A stretch of 64,000 nucleotides of DNA. Origin: Acidisarcina polymorpha. Its GTDB lineage: Bacteria; Acidobacteriota; Terriglobia; Terriglobales; Acidobacteriaceae. Below are positions 1 through 8,439 of the stretch, piece by piece. Below the pieces are notes generated by a model, which ran no database searches, was not told the DNA's origin, and was given only the letters and a program-made list of their open reading frames with translations. Numbering within the stretch: position 1 is the stretch's first letter; each line of letters begins with the position of its first letter. The position numbers and the translations under genes were made by a program. The stretch spans positions 3,906,001 through 3,970,000 of the forward strand of contig NZ_CP030840.1 in NCBI RefSeq assembly GCF_003330725.1, in the 5' to 3' direction.

Positions 1-336
1 TTGGTTCGCGTGATCAGCGGAGCTGTTTTCGATGTGGCCGTGGACTTGCGCCGCCACTCGGCGACCTTCGGAAAGCACGTGTCGGTCGAGTTGAGCGCAG
101 AGAACGGCTTAGCCTTCTACATCCCCGCCGGCTTTGCGCACGGGTTTACGGCGCTTACCGATGATGCCTGCTTCGCTTACAAGGTCACCGACTTTTATGA
201 GCCTTCCGGCGACCGCACCTTGCTATGGAACGATCCCGAGTTGGGTATCGAGTGGCCGATCGACGCAGCCCAGGCAATCGTCTCTGCCAAGGACCAACTA
301 GGAAAATCGTGGAAGGACGCCGAGGTCTTTCCATGA
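1..336 (+). CDS. rfbC: dTDP-4-dehydrorhamnose 3,5-epimerase, 5' end outside the window
   Basis: This is the C-terminal 111 residues of an RmlC/RfbC cupin epimerase, which makes dTDP-4-keto-L-rhamnose for surface polysaccharide. The reading frame is open to base 1, and the first codon shown (TTG) is internal, so the gene starts upstream; the family is usually about 180 residues. Family hallmarks visible here are GAVFDVAVDLRR, YIPAGFAHGF and the tail WNDPELGIEWP. The stop codon overlaps the rfbD start (ATGA), so the two are translationally coupled, as expected for consecutive steps of dTDP-L-rhamnose synthesis. Confidence 0.93.
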   Translation: MVRVISGAVFDVAVDLRRHSATFGKHVSVELSAENGLAFYIPAGFAHGFTALTDDACFAYKVTDFYEPSGDRTLLWNDPELGIEWPIDAAQAIVSAKDQLGKSWKDAEVFP

Positions 337-1268
337 ACGGGGCCGGAAAGGAAAGGCGGGTCCTGCTGCTGGGCGCCAATGGTCAACTAGGTAGCGAATT
401 CCGGACGCTCCTCCAGGATAAGTGCGAACTCCACGCGTTGACGCGGGCTGAAGCTGACCTCTCGAAGCCGGAGCAGTTGCGGAAGATTGTAGCGGACTTA
501 GAGCCGAGCATCATCTTGAACGCGGCAGCCTACACTGCGGTCGACAAAGCGGAGTCCGAGCCTGAACTGGCGGAGCTGGTGAATACGAAGACGCCCGCCG
601 TACTGGCGGCTGAGGCGGCTCGCTATGGCGGTCTCCTGGTGCACTATTCGACTGATTATGTCTTCGACGGCAGCAAGGCCTCGCCGTGGATCGAGGAAGA
701 TGCGACCGGGCCGCTGAACGTTTATGGAAAGACGAAGCTGGCTGGGGAGCAGGTAATCGCCTCTCAGGGAGGAGCTTATTTAATCTTCCGGACCAGCTGG
801 GTCTTCGCGCCTCACGGCAAGAATTTTCTATTGACGATCCTCCGTCTGGCTCGAGAGCGCGACCGGCTTACGATTGTGGCCGATCAGAAAGGCGCACCGA
901 CTTCGGCGCTTGCCATTGCACGCGCAACAGCACAGGTTCTTGACAGGGTGAGCGGTCCAGAGGGCACAAACTCGCGTTCGCCCGATTGGTCGGGCATCTA
1001 CCATTTGACGTGTGCCGGTGAGACGACCTGGCATGGGTTCGCCGAGGCGATCGTCGAAGAGGCCGCTGACCTTCTCGACGGACGCCGCCCGGAGGTAGCG
1101 CCAATTCCCAGCTCTCAGTTCCCAACCCCGGCGCGCCGACCGGCGAATTCCGTCCTCGATAATGGAAAGCTGCGGCATCAATTCGGGGTCGCTCTTCCAC
1201 ACTGGCGCCAAGCACTCGTTGAAGCAATGGCGGGGCTGAGGTTTGGGCAGGAAGTAGCCAGGCCATGA
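333..1268 (+). CDS. rfbD: dTDP-4-dehydrorhamnose reductase
   Basis: RmlD/RfbD is the final NAD(P)H-dependent step to dTDP-L-rhamnose in the cytoplasm. The 311-residue product has an N-terminal Rossmann motif LLLGANGQLGSEF, an STDYVFDG stretch and the SDR catalytic YGKTK (YxxxK). The frame is open further upstream, but the start is placed at 333 because this ATG overlaps the rfbC stop as ATGA and the protein then begins just before the nucleotide-binding strand, as in other family members. The product would feed the rhamnosyltransferase-like enzymes encoded from 2651. Confidence 0.93.
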   Translation: MNGAGKERRVLLLGANGQLGSEFRTLLQDKCELHALTRAEADLSKPEQLRKIVADLEPSIILNAAAYTAVDKAESEPELAELVNTKTPAVLAAEAARYGGLLVHYSTDYVFDGSKASPWIEEDATGPLNVYGKTKLAGEQVIASQGGAYLIFRTSWVFAPHGKNFLLTILRLARERDRLTIVADQKGAPTSALAIARATAQVLDRVSGPEGTNSRSPDWSGIYHLTCAGETTWHGFAEAIVEEAADLLDGRRPEVAPIPSSQFPTPARRPANSVLDNGKLRHQFGVALPHWRQALVEAMAGLRFGQEVARP

Positions 1269-1348
1269 TCGCAGCATCGAATGGTTGCGGTCGCCTGCAG
1301 ACCAAGTGTCTCTTGCTGGACGCATCAACGGATGGAGGCCTCTTCTAA

Positions 1349-2650
1349 ATGTCGCGTATCACAGACTTTGTGAAGAGGTTGAGGGAACACCAGCTCTCGC
1401 GGAATGCTTCCTGGATTTTGATCGGCCAGGGGGCGAATTTCCTGCTGCAGGCCATCTACTTCGTCTTCCTGGCTCGGCTGCTCGGGGTGACCGAGTATGG
1501 CATATTCGCCGGGGCCTTCGCACTGGTCAGCCTGGTGACCCCTTACAGTTCGCTGGGTGCGGGCATGTTGTTCATGCGCTACGTCAGCGCCGATCATACC
1601 AAGGCTGGCGTTTACTGGGGCAACGCCTTGCTTCTGACGTCGACGGTCAGTGTCCTGATGACGGTAGCTTTCTTCTTCGTGGGACCCCCGATCGCCCATA
1701 TCAACAGCCGGCTGATCTTTGTGGTTCTGGCAATCGCCAACTGCCTCTTCAGCCAGATCTCGGAGTTGGGCAGCCGGGTCTTTCAGACGTTTGAAAAGAT
1801 GCGCTATTCGGCCATGTTGAGTTTTGTGGCCAATCTGTCCAGGGTAGTGCTGCTGCTGTTGATGCGGCTCACGATGAAGCGTGCGACCGCGGTGCAGTGG
1901 TCGATCGGCGTCATGTTAGCCACTGGGGTTGGCGCGGTGCTTGCCATCTATTGGGTGCACAAAGAAGTCGGAAAGTCGGTGGTCGATACCGATCTGTTGC
2001 TTCACCGGTCGTGGGAGGGAGTTGGCTTCTCCTTCGCTGGCACGACGCAGGCGGCCTATAACGACATCGACAAGACCATGCTCAGCCACTACGGTTTGAA
2101 CCGGGAGAATGGCTTCTATTCGCTGGCCTACAGGGTCGTCGACTTTGCCACGACGCCGATCGTTGCTATCGATGGCTCGGTGCTTCCGCGCTTTTTCAAG
2201 CTTAGCCACGGCCAGATGCCCAAGCTGATGCGCCTGGCCTTCCGAGCGGCGGCGCTCGCCGCCTTGATCGGCCTGGGAATTACCTTTTCCCTGCTGCTGG
2301 TCTCCCCGATCATTCCACGATTGGTCGGCCACGGCTTCGCGGGTGCGTTGGTTGCAATACGCTGGCTCGCCTGGTTGCCATTGCTGCGCGGCATACATCG
2401 CATGACCGGAGGCGCGCTTACCGGGTCGGGGCGGCAGAATATGCGCACCGTAGCTCAATTTGTCATCGCTGGATCAAACTTCCTCTTGAACCTCTGGTGG
2501 ATCCCCAAGTTTGGTTGGATCGGCGCTGCGTGGGCGAGCGTTGCCGCGGATGGAGGGTTGGCAGTCTTGAATACGTTGATGCTTCTTTGGGTTTGGTCGA
2601 GGATGTCCCGGGAGGGAGCAGGAACTATTATGGAAGAGGCGAAGGTCTAG
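1349..2650 (+). CDS. Oligosaccharide flippase (Wzx-like, MOP superfamily)
   Basis: A 433-residue polytopic membrane protein with about twelve hydrophobic segments, starting LRGHQLSRNASWIL-like with a cytoplasmic basic end (SRITDFVKRLREHQLSRN). The early motif LIGQGANFLLQAIYFVFLAR followed by GVTEYGIFAGAF is typical of Wzx/RfbX polysaccharide exporters, which flip undecaprenyl-linked repeat units across the inner membrane. A GGAGG sequence lies about 10 nt before the ATG. It sits between nucleotide-sugar genes and glycosyltransferases, and its stop (TAG) directly abuts the ATG of the next gene. The substrate cannot be read from the sequence; a rhamnose-containing unit is inferred from the neighbours. 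Confidence 0.87.
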   Translation: MSRITDFVKRLREHQLSRNASWILIGQGANFLLQAIYFVFLARLLGVTEYGIFAGAFALVSLVTPYSSLGAGMLFMRYVSADHTKAGVYWGNALLLTSTVSVLMTVAFFFVGPPIAHINSRLIFVVLAIANCLFSQISELGSRVFQTFEKMRYSAMLSFVANLSRVVLLLLMRLTMKRATAVQWSIGVMLATGVGAVLAIYWVHKEVGKSVVDTDLLLHRSWEGVGFSFAGTTQAAYNDIDKTMLSHYGLNRENGFYSLAYRVVDFATTPIVAIDGSVLPRFFKLSHGQMPKLMRLAFRAAALAALIGLGITFSLLLVSPIIPRLVGHGFAGALVAIRWLAWLPLLRGIHRMTGGALTGSGRQNMRTVAQFVIAGSNFLLNLWWIPKFGWIGAAWASVAADGGLAVLNTLMLLWVWSRMSREGAGTIMEEAKV

Positions 2651-3526
2651 ATGGCAAAGAACGGAGTCTGTGCGATCATCATTAGCTTCCGTCCCCCGGC
2701 GGTGGTTCCCGGTAACCTGGCCGCCGCCCGCCCTCAAGTGGAAGGTCTTGTGGTGGTCGACAATGGCTCGTCGGAGCAGTCGCTTGCCCCCATTCGGCGG
2801 CTTAGTGAGGAGCTGGACTTCCATCTGATCGAAAATGGCGCGAACCTCGGCATCGCGGCCGCTCTGAACGTGGGCGTGAAATGGGCGAAAGCCCAGGGAT
2901 TTAAGTGGGTCGCGCTCTTCGATCAGGACAGCACCATGACGGATGGTTTCATGACAGCCATGCTCCATGAGTACGATATTCATCCGGAGAAGGAGAAGGT
3001 CGCCGTCATCACTCCGAAGCACATGGAACTGGAGACGGGGAAGTGGCGGCCGCCCGCATTTGCCGTTGACGGAACTCCCTTGATCGCAATTACGTCTGGC
3101 AGCGTCATGCCTGTCCATATTTTCGACCACTGCGGCTACTTCGAAGAAGATCTCATCATCGATCGAGTGGATGACGAATATTGCCTGCGGGTGCGGTCTT
3201 ATGGCTACACCCTCGTCTTGTGCCGGCAGGCGTTTCTCCGGCATTCCGTCGGTACCCCGACGATGCACTCGCTGCTCGGAAAGAAAGTCCGCGCAACCAA
3301 CTATGGCGCCAAGCGCCGCTACTATCTGACGCGTAACCGGGTCGTCATGGCCAAGAGGTACTGGAGACAATATCCCCGGTGGGCCTTTTGGACGATGTTT
3401 GCCATTGGGCATGATCTGGTGGTGAACCTTTTATTCGAAGATCATCCATGGAGCAAAATGATCACTACATTTCGCGGGATTTTTGATGCTCTTCGGGGAA
3501 GAATGGGCAAAGTAGTTGAGCTCTAG
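2651..3526 (+). CDS. GT2 glycosyltransferase, rhamnosyltransferase-like (copy 1)
   Basis: This 291-residue cytoplasmic or peripheral enzyme belongs to glycosyltransferase family 2. It has the nucleotide-binding start AIIISFRPP, a VVDNGSS motif, the NLGIAAALNVG stretch and a FDQDS motif in the place of the DxD metal site. The FDQDST plus IDRVDDEYCLR combination is characteristic of the dTDP-rhamnosyltransferase (RfbF-type) subfamily, which fits the rfbC-rfbD genes upstream. The C-terminal end RMGKVVEL is shared with the next gene. It begins directly after the flippase stop codon. Donor specificity is inferred from family and context. Confidence 0.85.
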   Translation: MAKNGVCAIIISFRPPAVVPGNLAAARPQVEGLVVVDNGSSEQSLAPIRRLSEELDFHLIENGANLGIAAALNVGVKWAKAQGFKWVALFDQDSTMTDGFMTAMLHEYDIHPEKEKVAVITPKHMELETGKWRPPAFAVDGTPLIAITSGSVMPVHIFDHCGYFEEDLIIDRVDDEYCLRVRSYGYTLVLCRQAFLRHSVGTPTMHSLLGKKVRATNYGAKRRYYLTRNRVVMAKRYWRQYPRWAFWTMFAIGHDLVVNLLFEDHPWSKMITTFRGIFDALRGRMGKVVEL

Positions 3527-3547
3527 AGCCGCCCTGAGGGTATCTTG

Positions 3548-4426
3548 ATGATGCGAGCGGCCGTTTGCGGAGTAGTGATTACTTTCCATCCCAAGATAGA
3601 TGTGCTCGAGAACCTGGCCAAGGTTCGTCCGCAGTTGCAAGGAATGGTAATCGTCGATAACGGCTCCTCTCCCCAGGAATTAGCGCCTTTCTATGAAGCG
3701 AGCGCTCGCTTGGGATTCACGATCATCGAAAATGGCGAAAACCTTGGCATTGCGGCAGCGCTCAATACTGGCATCCGGTGGGCGCAGTCTCACGATTTTT
3801 CCTGGGTGGCGCTCTTCGATCAAGACAGCACCGTCGAAGCTGGGCTGATCGAAAAAATGCTTGCCTACTATGCGGAGCAGCCCGATCAGGCGAAGGTCGC
3901 AATCGTCGTTCCCCGCTACATTGATCGAAAGTCCGGCGCGGAGATGCCACTGCTGCATGACAAGGACGGCAAGATCATGGTGGTGCGTACATCGGGGAGT
4001 CTCATGCCTGTCTCGGTCTTCGATCACACCGGCTGGTTCCTTGAAGACTTTGTCATCGATCAAGTCGATTACGAATACTGCTTACGCCTGGGTACGCTCG
4101 GATACAAGATCATCGCTTGCCGCCAAGCAACCCTTATCCACTCTCTCGGGGAGCGGCAGCGCCACAGGGTGCTGGGTCTCTTCAATATCATCACGACCCA
4201 CCACAATGCGAAGCGACGCTACTACATCACCAGGAACCGGGTACGGATGATCCAGCTCTACTGGAAGCAGTATCCCGCATACTGCCTGGACTTACTTGCG
4301 CTTACTGCGAAAGACACCTTCAAAATCCTGCTGGTCGAAAAGCCGCGATTCACCAAAATGAAGAACTCGGTAGCCGGACTGCGAGATGCGCTACTGAACC
4401 GCATGGGTAAGACGGTCGAGTTGTAA
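3548..4426 (+). CDS. GT2 glycosyltransferase, rhamnosyltransferase-like (copy 2)
   Basis: A close paralogue of the preceding gene: the same ordered motifs are visible (VIVDNGSS, NLGIAAALNTG, WVALFDQDST, DFVIDQVDYEYCLR, AKRRYYITRNRV, and the terminal RMGKTVEL), so the pair arose by tandem duplication. It is predicted to add rhamnose, or another dTDP/UDP sugar, to the growing lipid-linked unit. The start is ambiguous between TTG 3545 and the ATG codons at 3548 and 3551; the GAGGG at about 3536-3540 favours the ATG codons. The gap after copy 1 is only about 20 nt, so both are probably co-transcribed. Confidence 0.85.
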   Translation: MMRAAVCGVVITFHPKIDVLENLAKVRPQLQGMVIVDNGSSPQELAPFYEASARLGFTIIENGENLGIAAALNTGIRWAQSHDFSWVALFDQDSTVEAGLIEKMLAYYAEQPDQAKVAIVVPRYIDRKSGAEMPLLHDKDGKIMVVRTSGSLMPVSVFDHTGWFLEDFVIDQVDYEYCLRLGTLGYKIIACRQATLIHSLGERQRHRVLGLFNIITTHHNAKRRYYITRNRVRMIQLYWKQYPAYCLDLLALTAKDTFKILLVEKPRFTKMKNSVAGLRDALLNRMGKTVEL

Positions 4427-4466
4427 GCCATTCATTGACACTTTGCACGATTCAGTATCGAGGAAT

Positions 4467-5654
4467 ATGCGGATCCTGATGATTAATACGTTGTACCCGC
4501 CATTTCAGGTTGGAGGAGCGGAGAAGTCAGTCTCACTCCTTGCGGAAGCCCTCGTCCGTTCTGGCGATGAGGTCTCCGTCATCACTCTGCATCCCGAAAA
4601 AACGACGGTGGTGGAGGAAAAAAACGGAGTGCGCCTCTACCGCGTGCCTCTGTATAACCGGTTCTGGCCATTCGCACGCAAGGAAAAACGGAATGTACTC
4701 CTGCGTCAGTTATGGCATACCAAGGACATGTGGAACCGGGAGGCTGCGAGGGAAGTAGGCCGAATCCTCGATGAAGTCAAGCCAGATGTAGTTCATGTCA
4801 ATAACCTCCTTGGCTTCTCGGTTGCGGTCATGAAAGAAATCAAGAAGAGAAAGATACGTCTCGTGCATACCTTGCGCGACTACTGGATGTTATGCCCGAA
4901 GTGTACGATCTTCCGCAATGGGACCACCTGTGAAAAGCGCTGTCTCGACTGCAAGGTGATGAGCATCAATCGGAAGCCCGCCTCGCAATGGGCGGACGCG
5001 GTTGTCTCGAACAGCGACTATGTGCTGAAACAGCATAAGAAGCACGGATACTTCAAAAACGTTCCCTCGTCCGTGGTCTATAACATCGCCGACACGAACA
5101 TGCAGATAACGCCTTTAGAGAGAGACCCAGAGGACAAGACACTCATCTTTGGATTTATCGGCAGGATCGAGGCGGAAAAGGGCATCGATGTTGTGCTCGA
5201 GGCGACGAGCAAGTTGTCGAATCCGAACTGGCGGCTTCGAATCGCGGGCAGCGGCTTGGATACTTATGTCGCCAATCTGAAGCGGAGGTTTACCGATCCG
5301 CGCATCGAATGGCTAGGATTCGTCACTGCCCCCGCGTTTTATTCCTCCATCGACGTAAGCCTCATTGCGTCGGTGTGGGCTGAGCCGCTCCCGCGAACGC
5401 TGATTGAGACGTTTGCGGCAGGCAAGAGCGCAATCTGCGCGCAATCGGGCGGCATTCCCGAGATTGCCTCGCTGGGCAAAGTGGTCGAAACCTATCCGCC
5501 GCGTGACTCTCAAGCTCTTGCTTCGCTCATGGATCGCGCCCTTGGTGACGTTGATCGCTGGCGAACGGGAGGAGTTCTCGATCCCAAGTCGCTTGAAATC
5601 TTCAGCGAGTCAGCGATCACGGGCGGTTATCATGCCGTATATAAAGGCAGATAG
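4467..5654 (+). CDS. GT4 glycosyltransferase
   Basis: A two-domain GT-B enzyme of about 395 residues that transfers a sugar from a nucleotide sugar in polysaccharide assembly. The N-terminal domain has the glycine-rich PPFQVGGAEKSV motif of GT4 proteins; the C-terminal domain shows IFGFIGRIEAEKGIDVVLEA and the donor-site region SLIASVWAEPLPRTLIETFAAGK with the E-x7-E spacing. A cysteine cluster (CPKC, then C-x3-C-x2-C, near residues 142-160) occurs in the acceptor domain. A GAGG sits just before the ATG at 4467; an in-frame TTG at 4443 is possible but lacks support. The sugar and acceptor are unknown. Confidence 0.85.
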   Translation: MRILMINTLYPPFQVGGAEKSVSLLAEALVRSGDEVSVITLHPEKTTVVEEKNGVRLYRVPLYNRFWPFARKEKRNVLLRQLWHTKDMWNREAAREVGRILDEVKPDVVHVNNLLGFSVAVMKEIKKRKIRLVHTLRDYWMLCPKCTIFRNGTTCEKRCLDCKVMSINRKPASQWADAVVSNSDYVLKQHKKHGYFKNVPSSVVYNIADTNMQITPLERDPEDKTLIFGFIGRIEAEKGIDVVLEATSKLSNPNWRLRIAGSGLDTYVANLKRRFTDPRIEWLGFVTAPAFYSSIDVSLIASVWAEPLPRTLIETFAAGKSAICAQSGGIPEIASLGKVVETYPPRDSQALASLMDRALGDVDRWRTGGVLDPKSLEIFSESAITGGYHAVYKGR

Positions 5655-5731
5655 AGCGCTGCGGAAATGCTCTCGATATTGCAATCAAGAAGGCAGTCTC
5701 GTAACGAAAACAAGAGTCACGGAGGATTTTT

Positions 5732-6706
5732 GTGGCGTATTTGGTGACAGGAGCGGCAGGCTTCATCGGATTTCATACCTCTCAGAAGTTGCTCGAACGG
5801 GGGGAACCGGTTATCGGAGTCGACGTCGTAAATGACTATTACGATCCCGCGCTGAAAGAAGCAAGGCTCGCCCTGCTCAAGAAATACCCGGCATTCACCT
5901 TTCATCGCGCCGACATCGCCGAGCGTGAAGACATGGAGAAGGTTGCCAGCCTGCATCCAGAGATCACGCGCATCATTCATCTTGCCGCGCAAGCGGGGGT
6001 TCGGTACTCTCTGATAAATCCTTACGCGTATACCCACTCCAACATCGACGGTCAATTGGTCATGCTGGAGCTGGCAAGAAATCTCAAGCAATGTGACCAC
6101 TTCGTTTACGCGAGCTCCTCCTCAGTTTACGGTTCAAATGAGAAGCTGCCGTTTTCAATCGAGGATCGCGTCGATCATCCAGTTTCGCTCTATGCGGCGA
6201 CCAAAAAGGCCGGCGAACTGATGGCGCACTGCTATAGCCACCTGTATCAAATTCCCAGTACCGGACTTCGCTTCTTCACCGTCTACGGGCCCTGGGGACG
6301 CCCAGACATGGCCGCTTTCCTCTTCGTCAAGGCCATTCTTGAAGGTAAGCCAATCAAGGTCTTCAACCACGGAGACATGCGCCGCGACTTCACTTTTGTC
6401 GATGACATCGTCGAAGGTATTCTTGCCGTTGCCAGCGGACAGCCTAGCGGAATGGCGGTACCCGCGAAGGTCTATAACATCGGGAACCATCGCTCGGAAC
6501 CTCTACCGCGATTTATCTCGGTCATCGAGGAATCTTTAGGGTTAAAAGCCAACATTATCTATGAGCCGATGCAGGCAGGTGACGTAAAAGAGACCTTCGC
6601 GGACATCGATCCGCTTGTCAAAGACTATGGCTTCTATCCGAAGACGAGCATCGATGAGGGTATCCCCAAATTTGTAACTTGGTACCGGGAGTTTTATAAG
6701 GTTTAG
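5732..6706 (+). CDS. NAD-dependent epimerase, UDP-glucuronate 4-epimerase-like
   Basis: An extended SDR enzyme (324 residues) that should interconvert a UDP-hexose or hexuronate epimer pair. It shows the NAD motif VTGAAGFIGFH, a following DVVNDYYDPALK segment typical of UDP-glucuronate 4-epimerases (CapI/WbnF group), the SSSSVYG serine region, YAATKK (catalytic YxxxK) and LRFFTVYGPWGRPDMA. The start is GTG at 5732, supported by GGAGG seven to eleven bases upstream. It is the last plus-strand gene of the polysaccharide block and would provide galacturonate or a similar sugar for the repeat unit. Exact substrate is inference. Confidence 0.86.
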   Translation: MAYLVTGAAGFIGFHTSQKLLERGEPVIGVDVVNDYYDPALKEARLALLKKYPAFTFHRADIAEREDMEKVASLHPEITRIIHLAAQAGVRYSLINPYAYTHSNIDGQLVMLELARNLKQCDHFVYASSSSVYGSNEKLPFSIEDRVDHPVSLYAATKKAGELMAHCYSHLYQIPSTGLRFFTVYGPWGRPDMAAFLFVKAILEGKPIKVFNHGDMRRDFTFVDDIVEGILAVASGQPSGMAVPAKVYNIGNHRSEPLPRFISVIEESLGLKANIIYEPMQAGDVKETFADIDPLVKDYGFYPKTSIDEGIPKFVTWYREFYKV

Positions 6707-6746
6707 GGCGCCTCTCTGAAAATCGCTCCAGTCAAGTAGTGATCTA

Positions 6747-7871
6747 CTAGCTGGCCAAGGCAAGATACTCGGCTTCAATCCGATTGATCATGCTTTCGGT
6801 TGAGTAATCTCGAGTGATCTCAGCCAGCAGACGGAGCTGTTCCATGCGGTAGCCCTCGTTGTTCATGATTGACAGAACAATGGAAGCAATCTCATTTGCG
6901 TCAGGCGTGGAGGCAATGTTCATCGGCAGGCGCGAGCGCAGGATTGCTTCGGAACCGTAGTTGCTCGTGGCCACGATCGGAAGCATATCGGCGCAAGCCT
7001 CGATGAGGGTATACGGAAGCGCTTCGTACACGCTCGTGTGCACTACGACATCCATTTCGGGCAACGATGAGCTTGCCGGGATCCCGCCCCGCCAGTCGAT
7101 CCGACCTGCAATTCCATAATGCCCGGCCAGCGTCTCCATCACCGTCTTCAAGGGACCGTCGCCGATGATGATGGCGTGGGCATCATGGCCGCGGCGCACG
7201 ATCTCTGCTAAGACTTCGATAAACAGGAGCGGGTTCTTCTGGTAGACGAGCCGGCCTACAAAGCCCAGACACAATCGTCCTCGTTGTAGCTTGCGGCGCT
7301 CAAATATTTCCTCAAAATTAACACGGCTGATATCCAGTCCATTGGGAATGCAGCGCAACGCTTTACGATTGATCCCAATCGCCTCGGCATAACCCATCTC
7401 TGCGGGGGAGACCGTGATGACGCGGTCGTAGTCCTTGCTGTAGGCCCGTTCTACGCTGCGGAGGAGAGCATTCAACATCCGCGGAGACGCGGGATCCACG
7501 CCCCGATAGGAATGCGGGGTGTAGAGGCTTCCAATTACCTGGGAATGCAGCAGTGCCCCGATCAACCCTGCCTTGGTTGAATGGGCATGCAAGATGGTCT
7601 TTCCCAGCGCTCGTTTCAGGATGCTGGCGATGGCCGAATAAGCCCGCAGGTCGGCTAGGTGGGGAGCTCGACGCATCGGGACATACGTAATGTCCTGGGG
7701 ATTGAACTGCGCAAGTTCTTCACAATATCGGGGCTCGATGCGCAAAGGCGAAAGCACCATGTGGACTTGCCATCCCCTCTGCCGCAGGCCCTTATAGAGA
7801 TCGATGACATGGCGCATCACACCGCCAGCGGCTTCCGCCAACAGAATGATCGCCGTATCTTGATCTGGCAT
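6747..7871 (-). CDS. GT4 glycosyltransferase (minus strand)
   Basis: A GT-B fold enzyme of about 374 residues. The N-terminal acceptor domain has the AEAAGGVMRHVIDLYKGL stretch, and the middle has LHAHSTKAGLIG and YTPHSYRG. The C-terminal donor domain has CLGFVGRLVYQKNPLLFIE, IIGDGPLK and TSVYEALPYTLIEACA. This pattern is common among lipid-linked capsule and O-antigen glycosyltransferases. The start is placed at 7871 because GAGGGAG precedes that ATG by about six bases; an in-frame ATG at 7892 lacks one. It converges on the epimerase gene with a 40-nt gap and no obvious terminator, and is the only member of this block on the minus strand. Confidence 0.84.
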   Translation of the reverse strand: MPDQDTAIILLAEAAGGVMRHVIDLYKGLRQRGWQVHMVLSPLRIEPRYCEELAQFNPQDITYVPMRRAPHLADLRAYSAIASILKRALGKTILHAHSTKAGLIGALLHSQVIGSLYTPHSYRGVDPASPRMLNALLRSVERAYSKDYDRVITVSPAEMGYAEAIGINRKALRCIPNGLDISRVNFEEIFERRKLQRGRLCLGFVGRLVYQKNPLLFIEVLAEIVRRGHDAHAIIIGDGPLKTVMETLAGHYGIAGRIDWRGGIPASSSLPEMDVVVHTSVYEALPYTLIEACADMLPIVATSNYGSEAILRSRLPMNIASTPDANEIASIVLSIMNNEGYRMEQLRLLAEITRDYSTESMINRIEAEYLALAS

Positions 7872-8439
7872 ACCGACTCCCTCGAGACACACCTCTCCAG
7901 GCTCTTTGATTATAGAGGGGGCATCGCGGACGACTCCCTTTTATCCCCCTCTCACCCTTGACCGGCGTTCTGTTCTGGGAAACCGTGCTCCATCTTCTCG
8001 TTCAAAGGCGGCCATAGATTGGACCAAATTTGTGGAAAGCTCGAAACGGGGAGGCGCACGAGAGACCTGTTCAGAGTGGGATCGTAGCGGATCACCACTC
8101 CCCATAAAGACTCGATTCCTCCGTGGAATCAGCCCTGATTGACGCACCGTGTTTGAACTTGAAGCACTTCTATAACCATCGTGACAGGTAGGTCATCATC
8201 TCCTCTAACAACATCAATGATGAAGCTCAGCACCAACAAGCTTAATTATTTGTGTACATATAAGGATCTACCGGGACATATCAGCCTACCTAAGTAAAAC
8301 TATGGACTTGTCATGCGGTGACTATGGTTCAAGCTTCGCTGGCATCATAAGGGATAAACTCAACTCAGGAGCTGTCTCATAACTGACTAACAGATTCATT
8401 GCACCAAATTCACGAAAAATGTCTTTCGAGGCTCCATCC
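7872..8439. other. Intergenic region between divergent GT4 and cellulase genes
   Basis: About 570 bases with no convincing gene. It must contain the promoters for the leftward glycosyltransferase gene and the rightward cellulase gene. The right half is visibly more AT-rich than the surroundings (for example around 8235-8300). I could not assign promoter hexamers or an operator with confidence. Confidence 0.5.
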
